NCBI RefSeq assembly: GCF_000023325.1
Contig: NC_012785.1
Span: 1-64,000 of the forward strand
Length of the DNA: 64,000 nt
DNA from: Kosmotoga olearia TBF 19.5.1
Lineage (GTDB): Bacteria; Thermotogota; Thermotogae; Petrotogales; Kosmotogaceae
Reading direction: 5' to 3'
Shown here: positions 7,968 to 18,231 of the stretch, piece by piece
Layout: every line of letters begins with the position of its first letter
How positions within the stretch are numbered: position 1 is the stretch's first letter
Made by a program: the position numbers and the translations under genes
The notes under the pieces: model-generated
Database searches by the model: none
What the model was told of the DNA's origin: nothing
Seen by the model: only the letters and a program-made list of their open reading frames with translations

Positions 7968-10667
7968 ATGTCCTCACGGTTGAGGGAGTATCTTGCAAAA
8001 TTGCAAAATCTAATCCGCAAACTTGATGAAGTCTGTTCCAGCGATTTCAGCGTCTTCGTTTTCGAAAAATACAAGAAAAGATTGAAGGAGTTCAATCCCG
8101 GTCGAGATTATTATGTTATGGATTTTCCTGAGGTTCAGGAACTTTTGAATACAAAGAAAGCCATCTCCAAACAGGTTAAACTGCGGAAAGGCGATCGGTT
8201 TGAATCTAAAGAAGGGATATTTGTTCCTCTAATAAAGGACGAATTGATAGGTGCTGTAGCTGTATGGGATACAAACTTTCAGCTGACCGATGCCTTTTTA
8301 GAAGCCGTTTCGAAGATAACAGATATGATATTTCTTTTGTCTGCTGTTAGTTCCGGAGCCGAAGCCACAAGGAGATTGGAACTGGTAAAAGAGCTAACGG
8401 ATGTTTTTGAGTCCACTTACAACGAATCGGAATTACTCCACAAAACTATTGGTATCACGAGAAAAATGGTCAAAGCGAGATATGGCTTCTATTGCAGAAA
8501 ATTCGGAGAAGTCTTTGCTATAGATTCAGCTTCCTGCGATGTTTGCGAGAAGGAGTTTGAGAACTGGTCTTTTAAATTCTCCGAAGATCTGCTTTTGAAA
8601 CTCGGTGAAGGAAAGGTTTTTATATCACCTAAAACCGCCGGTGAGTATTTGAGTATTTTCCCTGAGGATTTTGAGGTACGTTCCTTCATTCTCGTACCGC
8701 TGGATGTCGAAGATAAGATCGAAGGCCTTATTATCATCACCGACAGGGAAAGTGAAGAAGCGGAATTTAGACCTCACCGCTACCTTGACGAAGAGGACCT
8801 GGAAATGGTGCAGGATATTTCTAACAGACTGACCGTCGCGATCAGTCGGATTAGATTGATGGAAACCCTTGAAAAAGAGGTTGAAGAGCTCAACAAACTG
8901 AAAAAGATAAACGAGGATCTGATAGACCTTCAGAGGAACCAGCTTCTAAAAATGAGCGCTGTACACAAAATCGCACAATCGATACGGAGACCCCTGAAAA
9001 AAGACAGGATAATAAAGATAGTTCTGCTCGGGATAACCAGTTCAGCTGGACTTAATTTCGATAGAGCGATCTTTCTTGAAAAGGATCAAACCAGTCCTTT
9101 CATAATTCCCCGATATACAATAACCCGTGAGATTGAATATGAACTTTCCAGAGATATTCCTTTGAGCGGCATTTATGGAAATTTTTCTCAGTATTTGCTC
9201 GAAGCATCTAACTACGAACTCCCTTATTTTTCTAACTTTTCAGATACAAGACGTATATCCTATAGCGGGAATCTACTTTTAGAAAGGGTCGTCCTGAGGC
9301 GCAAGGCATTGCATATTACTCCTGAAATGTGGAAACATCGCTACGAAGAACTCTTTCAGTTAAGAACCATCATAGACAGCGACGACTTTGTTTTGATTCC
9401 CATCGCTGGTGAACAAAGTGTCCAGGGAATGCTTGTCGTGGATAACAGTTTGAGTGGCAGGCCTATACTATCTTCGGATCTCGAGATTCTTGGTCTTTTG
9501 GCGGATAGCTGTGGACTTGCACTGGAGCTGAGTAATAACTATGAACGCCTGCTTGAAATGACACGTTCCCTTGAAAGAGAAAGAAATCTTTCAGATTACT
9601 ACCGGAATTTTGTCTCTAATATCCTGCAGTCCCTTGAATCTTCTATCATCGTTTGCGATAGAGACGGAAAGATAACGGAAATGAATCGAAGAGCTGAAGA
9701 GCTCTTTGGCCTGTCGAGGGAAAAATGCCTTGGCGTTCCCTTGAAAACCGTGTGTGATCAATTGTCTGAGCTTCATTCTCTTATCGCTGAGGTTCTTAAG
9801 GTTGGGGAAACCGTTACCCTCTCCGATCATAGGTTGGAAGATTTCAACGACAGGATTTTTGATATTCGAATAACTCCGCTGGTCAACAAAAGAAGTGAAG
9901 AGATAATCGGAATCATCCTTTCCCTTGACGATGTTACCGAAAGATTCAATCTCGAGAAAGAATTACGTTTCAGAGAAAAAATGGCGGCGCTGGGAGAGAT
10001 GTCCGCGAAAGTCGCTCATGAGATAAGAAATCCAATAACGATTATAAGTGGTTTCACCAGAAGGATCGCTCGTACACGCGATAGAGAAAAGATCCAGCAG
10101 TACGTCGAAATTCTCAATCGAGAACTCGAAAGATTGGAAACCATCGTAAACGATGTCCTGGATTACTCGAGGAGAGCTAAGAAGAAAGAGAACATCGAAT
10201 CTGTAAATGCTCTTGAGCTATGTCAGGAGATAGCGAACGGTTTCAAAGATTTAGCGAAAAAGAAAGGAATTTCCCTGATAGTCGAAGGAGATGAAGAAAC
10301 CGTATTTGTTGGGAACAAAAATAGAATGAAACAGGTTATAATAAACCTAGTACAGAACGCCATTGAGGCGTCAGAAGATAATGGTATTGTAAAAATAGAA
10401 GTCGAATTCGCTCAGGAAAATGTGAGAATCTCTGTGTGGAATAAGGGCAAAGAAATTCCTCCGGAGATATTGAGAAGGGTTTTTGAACCTTTCTTCACAA
10501 CGAAGACCTTTGGAACAGGTCTTGGATTGTCTATATGTAAACGAATAGTCGAAGAACATGGTGGAAACATAACAGCTCAGAGTGATTCTAACGGTACTAT
10601 CTTCGTGGTATCATTGCCCTCAAGGAGGTATGCGAATGGAGACGAAAAAAATAATGATCGTAGATGA
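7968..10667 (+). CDS. Cytosolic GAF-PAS sensor histidine kinase
   Basis: Of 899 residues, about 1-300 form GAF-like sensory regions with no predicted membrane span, a short coiled coil follows (about 297-325), a further GAF-like region covers about 330-520, a PAS domain starts near SSIIVCDRDGKITEMNRRAEELFG (about 550-650), then HisKA with phospho-acceptor His684 (VAHEIRNP), then HATPase with N box (NLVQNAIEAS) and GTGLGLSIC. The lack of transmembrane helices implies an intracellular signal. The next gene is a lone receiver overlapping by 32 bases, almost certainly its partner. The signal is not deducible. Confidence 0.92.
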   Translation: MSSRLREYLAKLQNLIRKLDEVCSSDFSVFVFEKYKKRLKEFNPGRDYYVMDFPEVQELLNTKKAISKQVKLRKGDRFESKEGIFVPLIKDELIGAVAVWDTNFQLTDAFLEAVSKITDMIFLLSAVSSGAEATRRLELVKELTDVFESTYNESELLHKTIGITRKMVKARYGFYCRKFGEVFAIDSASCDVCEKEFENWSFKFSEDLLLKLGEGKVFISPKTAGEYLSIFPEDFEVRSFILVPLDVEDKIEGLIIITDRESEEAEFRPHRYLDEEDLEMVQDISNRLTVAISRIRLMETLEKEVEELNKLKKINEDLIDLQRNQLLKMSAVHKIAQSIRRPLKKDRIIKIVLLGITSSAGLNFDRAIFLEKDQTSPFIIPRYTITREIEYELSRDIPLSGIYGNFSQYLLEASNYELPYFSNFSDTRRISYSGNLLLERVVLRRKALHITPEMWKHRYEELFQLRTIIDSDDFVLIPIAGEQSVQGMLVVDNSLSGRPILSSDLEILGLLADSCGLALELSNNYERLLEMTRSLERERNLSDYYRNFVSNILQSLESSIIVCDRDGKITEMNRRAEELFGLSREKCLGVPLKTVCDQLSELHSLIAEVLKVGETVTLSDHRLEDFNDRIFDIRITPLVNKRSEEIIGIILSLDDVTERFNLEKELRFREKMAALGEMSAKVAHEIRNPITIISGFTRRIARTRDREKIQQYVEILNRELERLETIVNDVLDYSRRAKKKENIESVNALELCQEIANGFKDLAKKKGISLIVEGDEETVFVGNKNRMKQVIINLVQNAIEASEDNGIVKIEVEFAQENVRISVWNKGKEIPPEILRRVFEPFFTTKTFGTGLGLSICKRIVEEHGGNITAQSDSNGTIFVVSLPSRRYANGDEKNNDRR

Positions 10668-10995
10668 TGAAGAGAACATGCGTTTTTTGTTGACTGAAGA
10701 GCTTGGTGAAGAAGGATTTCACGTCATAACCGCTGCTTCCGCAGAAGAAGCCCTGGACCTTTTCGAGAAACATCCGGATATTTCCCTCGTTACCATAGAC
10801 ATCGAGATGCCAGGAATCAGCGGCCTTGAATTAGCAGGCATGCTTAGAAATAAAAAACCTGACCTTAAAATTGTGTTGCTCACCGCCTACACACATTACA
10901 AACAGGATATGGCCTCATGGGCTGCAGACGCCTATGTGGTAAAATCCACGGATTTGCGTGAATTCAAAGAAACGATAAAAAAATTGCTTGATTGA
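10636..10995 (+). CDS. Single-domain (CheY-like) response regulator
   Basis: A 119-residue receiver with no output domain. The acidic pair is in IVDDEENM, the phospho-acceptor Asp in VTIDIEMPG, the conserved Thr in LLTAYTH and the Lys in YVVKST. The ATG at 10636 is chosen over the one at 10630 because AAGGAGGT (10622-10629) leaves proper spacing only for the former. It lies at the end of the kinase gene and just before ileS. With no DNA-binding domain it probably acts by protein contact or as a relay. Confidence 0.92.
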   Translation: METKKIMIVDDEENMRFLLTEELGEEGFHVITAASAEEALDLFEKHPDISLVTIDIEMPGISGLELAGMLRNKKPDLKIVLLTAYTHYKQDMASWAADAYVVKSTDLREFKETIKKLLD

Positions 10996-11009
10996 TACGG
11001 AGGTGCATC

Positions 11010-13775
11010 ATGGATTATAAGGACACTCTGAATCTTCCCAAAACATCTTTTTCTATGCGTGCCAATCTTGTCAGGAAGGAACCTGAACAACTGAAAAAAT
11101 GGGAAGAAATGGATCTTTACAAGTACGTTCAAAAAAACAGAGAAGGTGCGCCACTTTTTGTTCTTCACGATGGACCGCCCTATGCTAATGGAAACATTCA
11201 TGTCGGAACCGCTTTAAATAAGATCTTAAAGGATTTCATCATAAAGTACAAAACCATGCAAGGGTACAATGCCCCTTACATTCCTGGCTGGGATACCCAC
11301 GGCCTTCCCATTGAGCACCGCGTCGCTTCCGAACTCGGGGAAAAAGCAAAAGAATTGAGCAAGAGCACCATCAGAAAAAAGTGCAGGAAATACGCGGAAA
11401 AATATGTCAAGATACAGCGTGAACAGTTCAAACGCCTTGGTGTGCGGGGAGATTGGGAAAATCCTTACTTAACATTTGATCCAAAATACGAGGCGAGTGT
11501 ATTGAAGGTTCTCTCAAAACTTGTGAAGAGCGGCAACGTTTACCGCACATTGAAGCCCATTTACTGGTGTACAAGCTGTGAGACCGCTCTTGCAGAAGCG
11601 GAGGTCGAGTATCACGATCATAAATCTTACTCGATTTACGTAAAGTTCCAGGATAAGAACAAACCCAATAGATTCTTTGTGATCTGGACCACGACGCCGT
11701 GGACCCTTCCCGCTAATGTGGCCATCGCATTGAATCCCAATTTCGATTACTGCGAAGTAAAAGTAAAGGATGAAATCTGGATTCTTGCTGAAGGGCTTTT
11801 AGAACAAGCTATGAAAGCAATGGGTATCGAAAGCTACGAGATTATCTCAACAAAGAAAGGTTCGGAGTTTGAAGGTGAAGTAGCTCAGCATCCTTTCATG
11901 AATAGGGATTCAGTAATTGTAATGGCTGACTATGTTGCGCTCGACGCTGGAACAGGTTGTGTACACACTGCCCCAGGACATGGTGAAGAAGATTATGGCA
12001 CCGGTTTGAGATACAGACTTCCCGTTATCTCACCTGTGAATGATCAGGGGATTTTCACCAAAGAGGCTGGAAAATATGCTGGACTCTTTGTATTTGACGC
12101 AAATCCTATCATCGTAGAAGATCTGAGAAAATCCGGCCACCTTGTCGGTGAAGGAAAGATTGAACATTCTTACCCGCACTGCTGGAGATGTAAAAATCCG
12201 GTCATCTTCAGGGCAACCGAACAGTGGTTCATAGACGTTGATAAAAATGACTTAAGGCAGAAAGCGCTCTCAGAGATCGAAAAGACTGAATGGCATCCCT
12301 CTTGGGGGCAAAACAGAATAACCGCTATGGTTCAGGACAGGCCGGATTGGTGTATATCCAGACAGAGATCCTGGGGGATCCCCATTCCTGCTTTCCGTTG
12401 TCAAGATTGTGGTGAATCGATTCTTGATGGCAAAGTTATCGATCATTTTGCCGGTATTGTAGAGGAAAAAGGAACGGATGTTTGGTTTGAGTGGAGTGAA
12501 AGCGATCTCTTACCGGAAGGATACACATGTCCAAAATGTGGTTCCAAAAACCTCAAAAAGCAGGAAGATATACTCGATGTCTGGGTTGATTCCGGCTCTT
12601 CATTTGAAGCAGTTGTCAAGGTCATGGACGAGCTTCGCTTCCCGGCAGACGTTTATATAGAAGGTAGTGACCAGCACAGGGGCTGGTTCCAGTCTTCATT
12701 GTTACTGTCAGTCGGCACCGAAGGAGTCGCGCCTTTCAAAAGCGTTATAACTCATGGATTCATAAACGACGAACAGGGCCGAAAAATGTCTAAATCTCTG
12801 GGTAATGCTGTTGATCCGCAGGAAATAAACAACAAGTATGGTGCTGAAATACTCAGACTGTGGGTTGCTAGCTCCAATTACCAGGAAGACATAAGAATCT
12901 CTATGAACATAATCCAGCAACAGATCGAAAACTATAAAAAGATCAGGAACACCCTGAGATACTTGCTGGGTAACCTGAGTGATTATTCTCCTCAAGATAG
13001 CGTACCCTACGAAGAGCTTCTCGAACTCGATAAATGGGCGATAATGAAGCTGCACAAACTCATCAGGGATGTAACCAGGTACTACGATCGATACGAGTTC
13101 TACAAAGTATTTCAGAGTATATTGAAGTTCATAATAACGGATATGAGTGCATTCTACCTGGACATAATAAAGGATAGGCTGTACGTCGAGGGGAAAACCT
13201 CACCTGAAAGGCGTTCCGCACAAACAGTCCTTTTTGAGATTCTGGTTGCCCTTAACAAGATGCTGGCTCCGATCTTAACCTTCACCTCTGAAGAGGTCTA
13301 TGCTCATTTGCCTGAGGCGGCGCGAAACTATAAAACCATTCAGGTGGAGAACTGGCCAGAATATAAAGAGGAGTATATCGATAGCAGTCTCGAAGAACGA
13401 TGGGAAAAGCTCATAAATCTGCGTGAAGATGTGTTGAAAGCTCTTGAAATTGCAAGGGCTGAGAAGCTAATCGGAAATTCCCTGGACGCCAAAGTAACAC
13501 TTCAAATCCGGTCCAAAGATATTGATGAGATAGTTAGACAATACAGCAGAGAATTTATAGCCGACCTATTCATAGTATCTCAGGTAGAATTTGCTGAGTC
13601 TGTGGAAGGATTCAATGGCGAATATGCTGTAGTAAAGGTTGACAGAGCTGAAGGAGAGAAGTGTCAGCGTTGCTGGAAATATTCTATTGAAACCGGTGCT
13701 GACCCGGAACTTCCGGATATGTGTCCGCGTTGTGTCGCTGTTTTAAGAAAGTACGGTTCTGATTACGAACTTTGA
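11010..13775 (+). CDS. ileS: Isoleucyl-tRNA synthetase
   Basis: Class I synthetase charging tRNA-Ile. The HIGH-type motif is GNIHVG (about 61-66) after HDGPPYAN, the KMSKS loop is [10 protein letters not shown] (about 590-599), and the CP1 editing domain with [10 protein letters not shown] lies between. The C-terminus has a zinc knuckle (CQRCWKY and CPRC), as in the bacterial type. The ATG at 11010 follows CGGAGGTG by six bases. The protein is 921 aa. It follows the two-component pair by 14 bases and probably shares its transcript. Confidence 0.97.
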   Translation: MDYKDTLNLPKTSFSMRANLVRKEPEQLKKWEEMDLYKYVQKNREGAPLFVLHDGPPYANGNIHVGTALNKILKDFIIKYKTMQGYNAPYIPGWDTHGLPIEHRVASELGEKAKELSKSTIRKKCRKYAEKYVKIQREQFKRLGVRGDWENPYLTFDPKYEASVLKVLSKLVKSGNVYRTLKPIYWCTSCETALAEAEVEYHDHKSYSIYVKFQDKNKPNRFFVIWTTTPWTLPANVAIALNPNFDYCEVKVKDEIWILAEGLLEQAMKAMGIESYEIISTKKGSEFEGEVAQHPFMNRDSVIVMADYVALDAGTGCVHTAPGHGEEDYGTGLRYRLPVISPVNDQGIFTKEAGKYAGLFVFDANPIIVEDLRKSGHLVGEGKIEHSYPHCWRCKNPVIFRATEQWFIDVDKNDLRQKALSEIEKTEWHPSWGQNRITAMVQDRPDWCISRQRSWGIPIPAFRCQDCGESILDGKVIDHFAGIVEEKGTDVWFEWSESDLLPEGYTCPKCGSKNLKKQEDILDVWVDSGSSFEAVVKVMDELRFPADVYIEGSDQHRGWFQSSLLLSVGTEGVAPFKSVITHGFINDEQGRKMSKSLGNAVDPQEINNKYGAEILRLWVASSNYQEDIRISMNIIQQQIENYKKIRNTLRYLLGNLSDYSPQDSVPYEELLELDKWAIMKLHKLIRDVTRYYDRYEFYKVFQSILKFIITDMSAFYLDIIKDRLYVEGKTSPERRSAQTVLFEILVALNKMLAPILTFTSEEVYAHLPEAARNYKTIQVENWPEYKEEYIDSSLEERWEKLINLREDVLKALEIARAEKLIGNSLDAKVTLQIRSKDIDEIVRQYSREFIADLFIVSQVEFAESVEGFNGEYAVVKVDRAEGEKCQRCWKYSIETGADPELPDMCPRCVAVLRKYGSDYEL

Positions 13776-13899
13776 GGCTTATAACGTTATAGTACCTGGA
13801 AGAATCGCCCATCCATAAAAATTGAAAACACGCTCAGAACCGATAGTTAAAAAGGAGCCAAATTTTAAAGAAATAGATATTTGCTGGGGGTGAACCCTT

Positions 13900-16800
13900 A
13901 TGTTAAAAAAGGGAAGTCTTTTTTTATTGGTCGCGTTATTGGTGAGTTTTAACCTGGTTTTTGGGGGATATCTTATTCGCGAGGGTGATATTTTAAGTAT
14001 CACCGTTTACGGCCACGAAGAACTCTCCAGTGAGGTTGTTGTTGGACCGGATGGATTCATTTCTGTTCCTCCTATCGGGAGTGTTCGGGTTTCCGGTAAA
14101 ATCCTCGAGGAAGTTGAAAAAGTGTTGAGCAGTAGATTCAGAGATATCCTGATTACTAAACCACAGGTTACCATTTCCATAGTGAAATATGCCCCCTACG
14201 ACTACAATGTTCTGGGTGAGGTAAATCGTCCCGGAAGAGTTTCACTATCCCAAAGTTCCGTCACCATTTCAGAGCTGCTAGCCAGTGTTGGAGGCCCTAA
14301 AGAAACCGCTGATCTTTCAAAGAGTTTTGTTATCAAAAAAAACGGCGAGAAGATTTCTATTGATCTATCTGAACTACTTTCAGAAGGAAAAAACGCTGAT
14401 TTTGTTCTATATCCTGGAGACTCCTTATTTATCCCAAGCGGTATATCCAGCTGGATAAAAGCGGTAGGAGAGTTCAAAAACCCCGGAGTGATCAAGTACT
14501 ATGACGGTATAACGCTCACGGAAGTGATAGCACAGGTCGGTGGGGTAACAGATAAAGCTGACATAGAAAACATCTCAGTGTTGAACAGAATAGGTAATTC
14601 TGTGCAGAGAAAAGAATACAACCTCACAAAGATCTTTTCCGGAAAATCAGCCGATCCCATATTGAAACCTGGAGCCACAGTTATAATTGAAGATTCCTCA
14701 GGAAAAGCAGTGAGGGTTCTCGGTGAGGTTAGGATACCGGGAACGGTCCCTTATAAAAAGGGAATCACACTTTTAGAGGTGATCGGTGAAACAGGAGGAA
14801 TCACCCAACTCGCCGGAGATAAGGTTTTGATAATAGGAAAAGATACGAAACGCCAATTCTCGGTCGAATTGGATAAACTGCTTTCCGGCTCTTCGGAAGA
14901 CATAGAACTGGAACCAGGAGATACGGTTGTTATCTCACGGTCCGACGAAAAATACACCTATATAGTTTCGCCGGAGATGAGCGAACGTGTAGATTTTTCT
15001 ATCTATGAAAACCTGACCCTGAGAAACGTTCTCGTTAAAGCGGGTATCTATTATCCCGATAGAGATATCACGATCTCCATTCTACAACCACGCGACGAAA
15101 AGGGTTTGAAGGTATCCATGAAAGATCTTCAGAATAAAGATTATCCATTAAAGCCCGGAACTCTCGTGGTTCTCCCCCTCATTCGCAACACCGTCTACGT
15201 TTTAGGAGAGGTAAAACATCCAGGCCCGGTAGTTATAGAAAGCTACGAAAAGGCTACTTTGAATACCGTGATAAGCAAAGCCGGAGGGCTAACCGAAAAT
15301 GCTTCTGAAATCCAGTTAATAAAGGACAATAAGAAAACAATTTTTGACCTGAACGAATCTCTTGAATCACAGACAGAGATCGAATCCGGAAGCATAGTTT
15401 ATGTAGAAAAGCTTCCAGAACGCTTCGTGTACCTAATTTCCCCTTCTGTTGGTGGAAAGGTTGATTTCAGCAGAGAAGAAAAGATGAGTTTACGCAGCTT
15501 ACTGTCAAAATACAACCTGTTGGACTTCGAGTCTGAAGAAAAACTCATTTTACTGACTGGAGACGGTGAAAAAACTGAGGTTAAGCTAACGGACCTGCGC
15601 AACAAAGACGTTCCGCTTTCTTCCGGAACGGTTATCATTTACCCGGATACAAGGGTAAAGATTTATATCCTTGGAGAGGTCCGCAGTCCCGGTGTTTTTG
15701 CCATCAATCCCGGGGATACCCACACCCTTTCCGCTGCTATCTCCATGGCAGGCGGTGTTTTGGACACCGGTGATCCCAGGAATATTCGTGTTACCTATCC
15801 CAATGGAGAATCCAGAATTTATAACCTTAAAGAGATACTCAATGGTTCAGAAGCTGATCCACAGTTAAAGTCAGGGGCCACTGTTTACATTTCAAGATAC
15901 GTGCCAGTCACAGTTAATGTTCTTGGAGAGGTAAACAGGCCCGGGGTCGTTGAATTTGATCCCTGGGAAACCCCAACGCTCCTTCTGGCGATTTCAAAAG
16001 CCGGAGGGCTCAAAGAAACCGCAGCTCAGGAAATAAAAATAGCCCACGATGACCAGACGTACATCTGGCTTTCACTGATTGAGAATCAGGATGTCCCCCT
16101 CGAGAGCGGAGTAACAATTTACGTTCCTGAAGATCGCGGTAGATACGTTTACATTTCAGGAAAGGTTATGAAGCCCGGAAGGGTGGATTTCGATAAGTTT
16201 GAACCCTTCACACTATCCAGAGCGATAGCCAAATCCGGTGGGCTTCTGGAAAGCGCGGATAATTTTGTGAAAATAATCGAACCGGATGGAAAGATCAAAA
16301 AGTTCGACATAGAGGAAACTGAAAAAGGAAAGGATCTCAAGCTTGTAGCAGGCAGCATAATTGTCGTTCCTGAGAAAATTAAAAGAATAACCATTATAGG
16401 AGCGGTTAGAGATCCTGGAACATACGTTTTCACAAGAAATGAACGCACCACACCCGCAGACATTATCGCCAGAGCTGGTGGAATTCCGGATCTCAGCAAA
16501 GTCCGGGAAATACGCATTCTATCAAAAGATGGCAAACCTGTAAGTTACAATGAATTCGTAGAATCCGCAAAGGAATTGGAAGATGGTTCCATTGTCTACG
16601 TAAAACCTGTCGATGTTCTTCGATTTTCGGTTATAGGCGCAGTGAAAAGTCCGGGAAGTTTTGACTACAGCAGCAACGAACCTCCAACACTCTTGACCCT
16701 TATATCACGGGCTGGAGGAGCACTAGATGAAGCCGACGAAATTCACATTATCTACAGAAGCGGCAAAATAGAATCTTTCGACGTTTCTAAACTTATTACT

Positions 16801-17469
16801 CAGGGCTCATTTACACTGGAAGAATCAGCAGACATCGTTATCACAAAACTTGCTGAACGCTATATCGGGATCATCGGAGATGTACAAAAGCCAGGGCTCA
16901 TAGATATTTCACTGATCGGTGGCGAAATCACCCTGGGAAAGGTTCTGGCATACGCTGGAGGAGTAAACAACCCTTCAAGCGCTGAAATATGGTTAATCAC
17001 CGATGGAGAATCAGAAAAAATCCTTTTGACTCCGGAGAAACTTTCAGAGGTTTCGGGTAGAGTTCTCGAAGCAGGTACAATAATCTATGTGCCTTTAAGC
17101 TATCTCCGTGTCTATGTTTTCGGTGAGGTTGAAAGACCCGGGGTTATTGAATACACACCGGATATGAACGTACTGGAAGCGATTCTCAGCGCTGGTGGGC
17201 CAAAAAATACAGCCGAGCTTTCAAGGGTGTTGCTGTTTAAAAACGGCATCTCCGAGAACCCGGAGGTTCAGTACGTAGATCTTGACAAATATGCTGTGGA
17301 TAGTAAAAAGAGCAATGAAGTACCGAAAATACCGGAGGTTCCAAAGGTCGAGCCCGGTGACGTGATATACGTTCCGAGTTCGTACATGGTTGACATAAAA
17401 GAGGTAATGGGAGTGATTTCTTCTCTGCTTACGATCATATATACTGGAAAGTTGATCGCAGCACCATAG
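13900..17469 (+). CDS. Multi-SLBB polysaccharide export protein
   Basis: Exported protein of 1189 residues with a signal peptide (about 1-22, KKGSLFLLVALLVSFNLVFGG). An N-terminal poly-export domain (about 23-90) contains YLIREGDILSITVYG. After it come about thirteen SLBB-type repeats, each opening with a variant of VLGEVxxPGxV; two are degenerate (YIVSPEMSERVDF, YLISPSVGGKVDF). Ordinary Wza-type proteins carry two or so SLBB domains, so this one is far longer. It ends in a hydrophobic segment (VISSLLTIIYTGKLI). As first gene of a unit with CpsB- and Wzc-type genes it probably forms a periplasmic or toga-spanning polysaccharide conduit; that role is inferred. Confidence 0.9.
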   Translation: MLKKGSLFLLVALLVSFNLVFGGYLIREGDILSITVYGHEELSSEVVVGPDGFISVPPIGSVRVSGKILEEVEKVLSSRFRDILITKPQVTISIVKYAPYDYNVLGEVNRPGRVSLSQSSVTISELLASVGGPKETADLSKSFVIKKNGEKISIDLSELLSEGKNADFVLYPGDSLFIPSGISSWIKAVGEFKNPGVIKYYDGITLTEVIAQVGGVTDKADIENISVLNRIGNSVQRKEYNLTKIFSGKSADPILKPGATVIIEDSSGKAVRVLGEVRIPGTVPYKKGITLLEVIGETGGITQLAGDKVLIIGKDTKRQFSVELDKLLSGSSEDIELEPGDTVVISRSDEKYTYIVSPEMSERVDFSIYENLTLRNVLVKAGIYYPDRDITISILQPRDEKGLKVSMKDLQNKDYPLKPGTLVVLPLIRNTVYVLGEVKHPGPVVIESYEKATLNTVISKAGGLTENASEIQLIKDNKKTIFDLNESLESQTEIESGSIVYVEKLPERFVYLISPSVGGKVDFSREEKMSLRSLLSKYNLLDFESEEKLILLTGDGEKTEVKLTDLRNKDVPLSSGTVIIYPDTRVKIYILGEVRSPGVFAINPGDTHTLSAAISMAGGVLDTGDPRNIRVTYPNGESRIYNLKEILNGSEADPQLKSGATVYISRYVPVTVNVLGEVNRPGVVEFDPWETPTLLLAISKAGGLKETAAQEIKIAHDDQTYIWLSLIENQDVPLESGVTIYVPEDRGRYVYISGKVMKPGRVDFDKFEPFTLSRAIAKSGGLLESADNFVKIIEPDGKIKKFDIEETEKGKDLKLVAGSIIVVPEKIKRITIIGAVRDPGTYVFTRNERTTPADIIARAGGIPDLSKVREIRILSKDGKPVSYNEFVESAKELEDGSIVYVKPVDVLRFSVIGAVKSPGSFDYSSNEPPTLLTLISRAGGALDEADEIHIIYRSGKIESFDVSKLITQGSFTLEESADIVITKLAERYIGIIGDVQKPGLIDISLIGGEITLGKVLAYAGGVNNPSSAEIWLITDGESEKILLTPEKLSEVSGRVLEAGTIIYVPLSYLRVYVFGEVERPGVIEYTPDMNVLEAILSAGGPKNTAELSRVLLFKNGISENPEVQYVDLDKYAVDSKKSNEVPKIPEVPKVEPGDVIYVPSSYMVDIKEVMGVISSLLTIIYTGKLIAAP

Positions 17470-17508
17470 AAATAATTGTAATTAAACGAAATGATAGGAG
17501 TGTCCTAT

Positions 17509-18198
17509 TTGGTCAACGTGGAGATGCACTGCCACCTTTTGCCCGGTGTGGATGATGGGGCGCGTGATGTAGAAGAAGCTCTCGAGCTAATAAATGAAAT
17601 GAAAGATCTCGGTGTTGAAAGAATTTACCTGACACCGCACCTTTACTCGCCAAAGGTACCAACGGATATCTCAAAAATAAAAAAAGCCTTTTCGCAATTC
17701 AAAGAAATAGTATCAAATGAGGTCGAAATTCTCCCGGGTTCAGAAATCTATCTGGTTCCCGGGGTGAGCAACAGGGAGTTAATTCCGCTTGGGGACACAA
17801 ATTTCTTACTCATTGAACTCCCCACGGACATTCCACCACTTTACCTATGGGAGGAGATAGACAGACTCCAACGAAAAGGTTATGTATTGATTCTGGCACA
17901 TGTGGAAAGGTACGGATACTTTTACAAGTGTTCTGGTTTGCTATCACAGTTGTTTCGGTGCAAGCAGCCGAAAAAGGAATTCTTTGACAGACTTCGCCAG
18001 CAAGGGGTCCTTTTTCAGGTTAACTGGGATATTCTTTCACCAAAAACCGGAAAAACTCCGAAACACATCAGGAATCTGTTAGAGATAACCTTTGTAGATT
18101 TCACAGGAAGCGATAAGCATAGAAGAAATGATTCCCGGCAGCTCATAGATTTTTCCACTCAGCTATATAAAGATCTAAGAAATGGAGAATTATTATAA
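17509..18198 (+). CDS. CpsB/CapC-type tyrosine-protein phosphatase (PHP fold)
   Basis: Metal-dependent phosphatase that dephosphorylates the polysaccharide tyrosine kinase. The PHP/CpsB signature is MHCHLLPGVDDGA near the start, with further metal ligands in LTPHLYS, ILAHVERY and FTGSDKH. The TTG at 17509 is chosen because AGGAG sits eight bases before it; an ATG at 17491 and a GTG at 17500 are possible alternatives. It lies between the SLBB exporter and the kinase that is its expected substrate. Confidence 0.9.
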   Translation: MVNVEMHCHLLPGVDDGARDVEEALELINEMKDLGVERIYLTPHLYSPKVPTDISKIKKAFSQFKEIVSNEVEILPGSEIYLVPGVSNRELIPLGDTNFLLIELPTDIPPLYLWEEIDRLQRKGYVLILAHVERYGYFYKCSGLLSQLFRCKQPKKEFFDRLRQQGVLFQVNWDILSPKTGKTPKHIRNLLEITFVDFTGSDKHRRNDSRQLIDFSTQLYKDLRNGELL

Positions 18199-18231
18199 AA
18201 AATAATCATTCAGTGTTATGGGGGTGCTTTT

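Noticed and set aside
13783-13792. Palindrome around ATAACGTTAT after ileS
   Set aside because: Too short and AT-rich for a terminator and with no T tract; may be chance.
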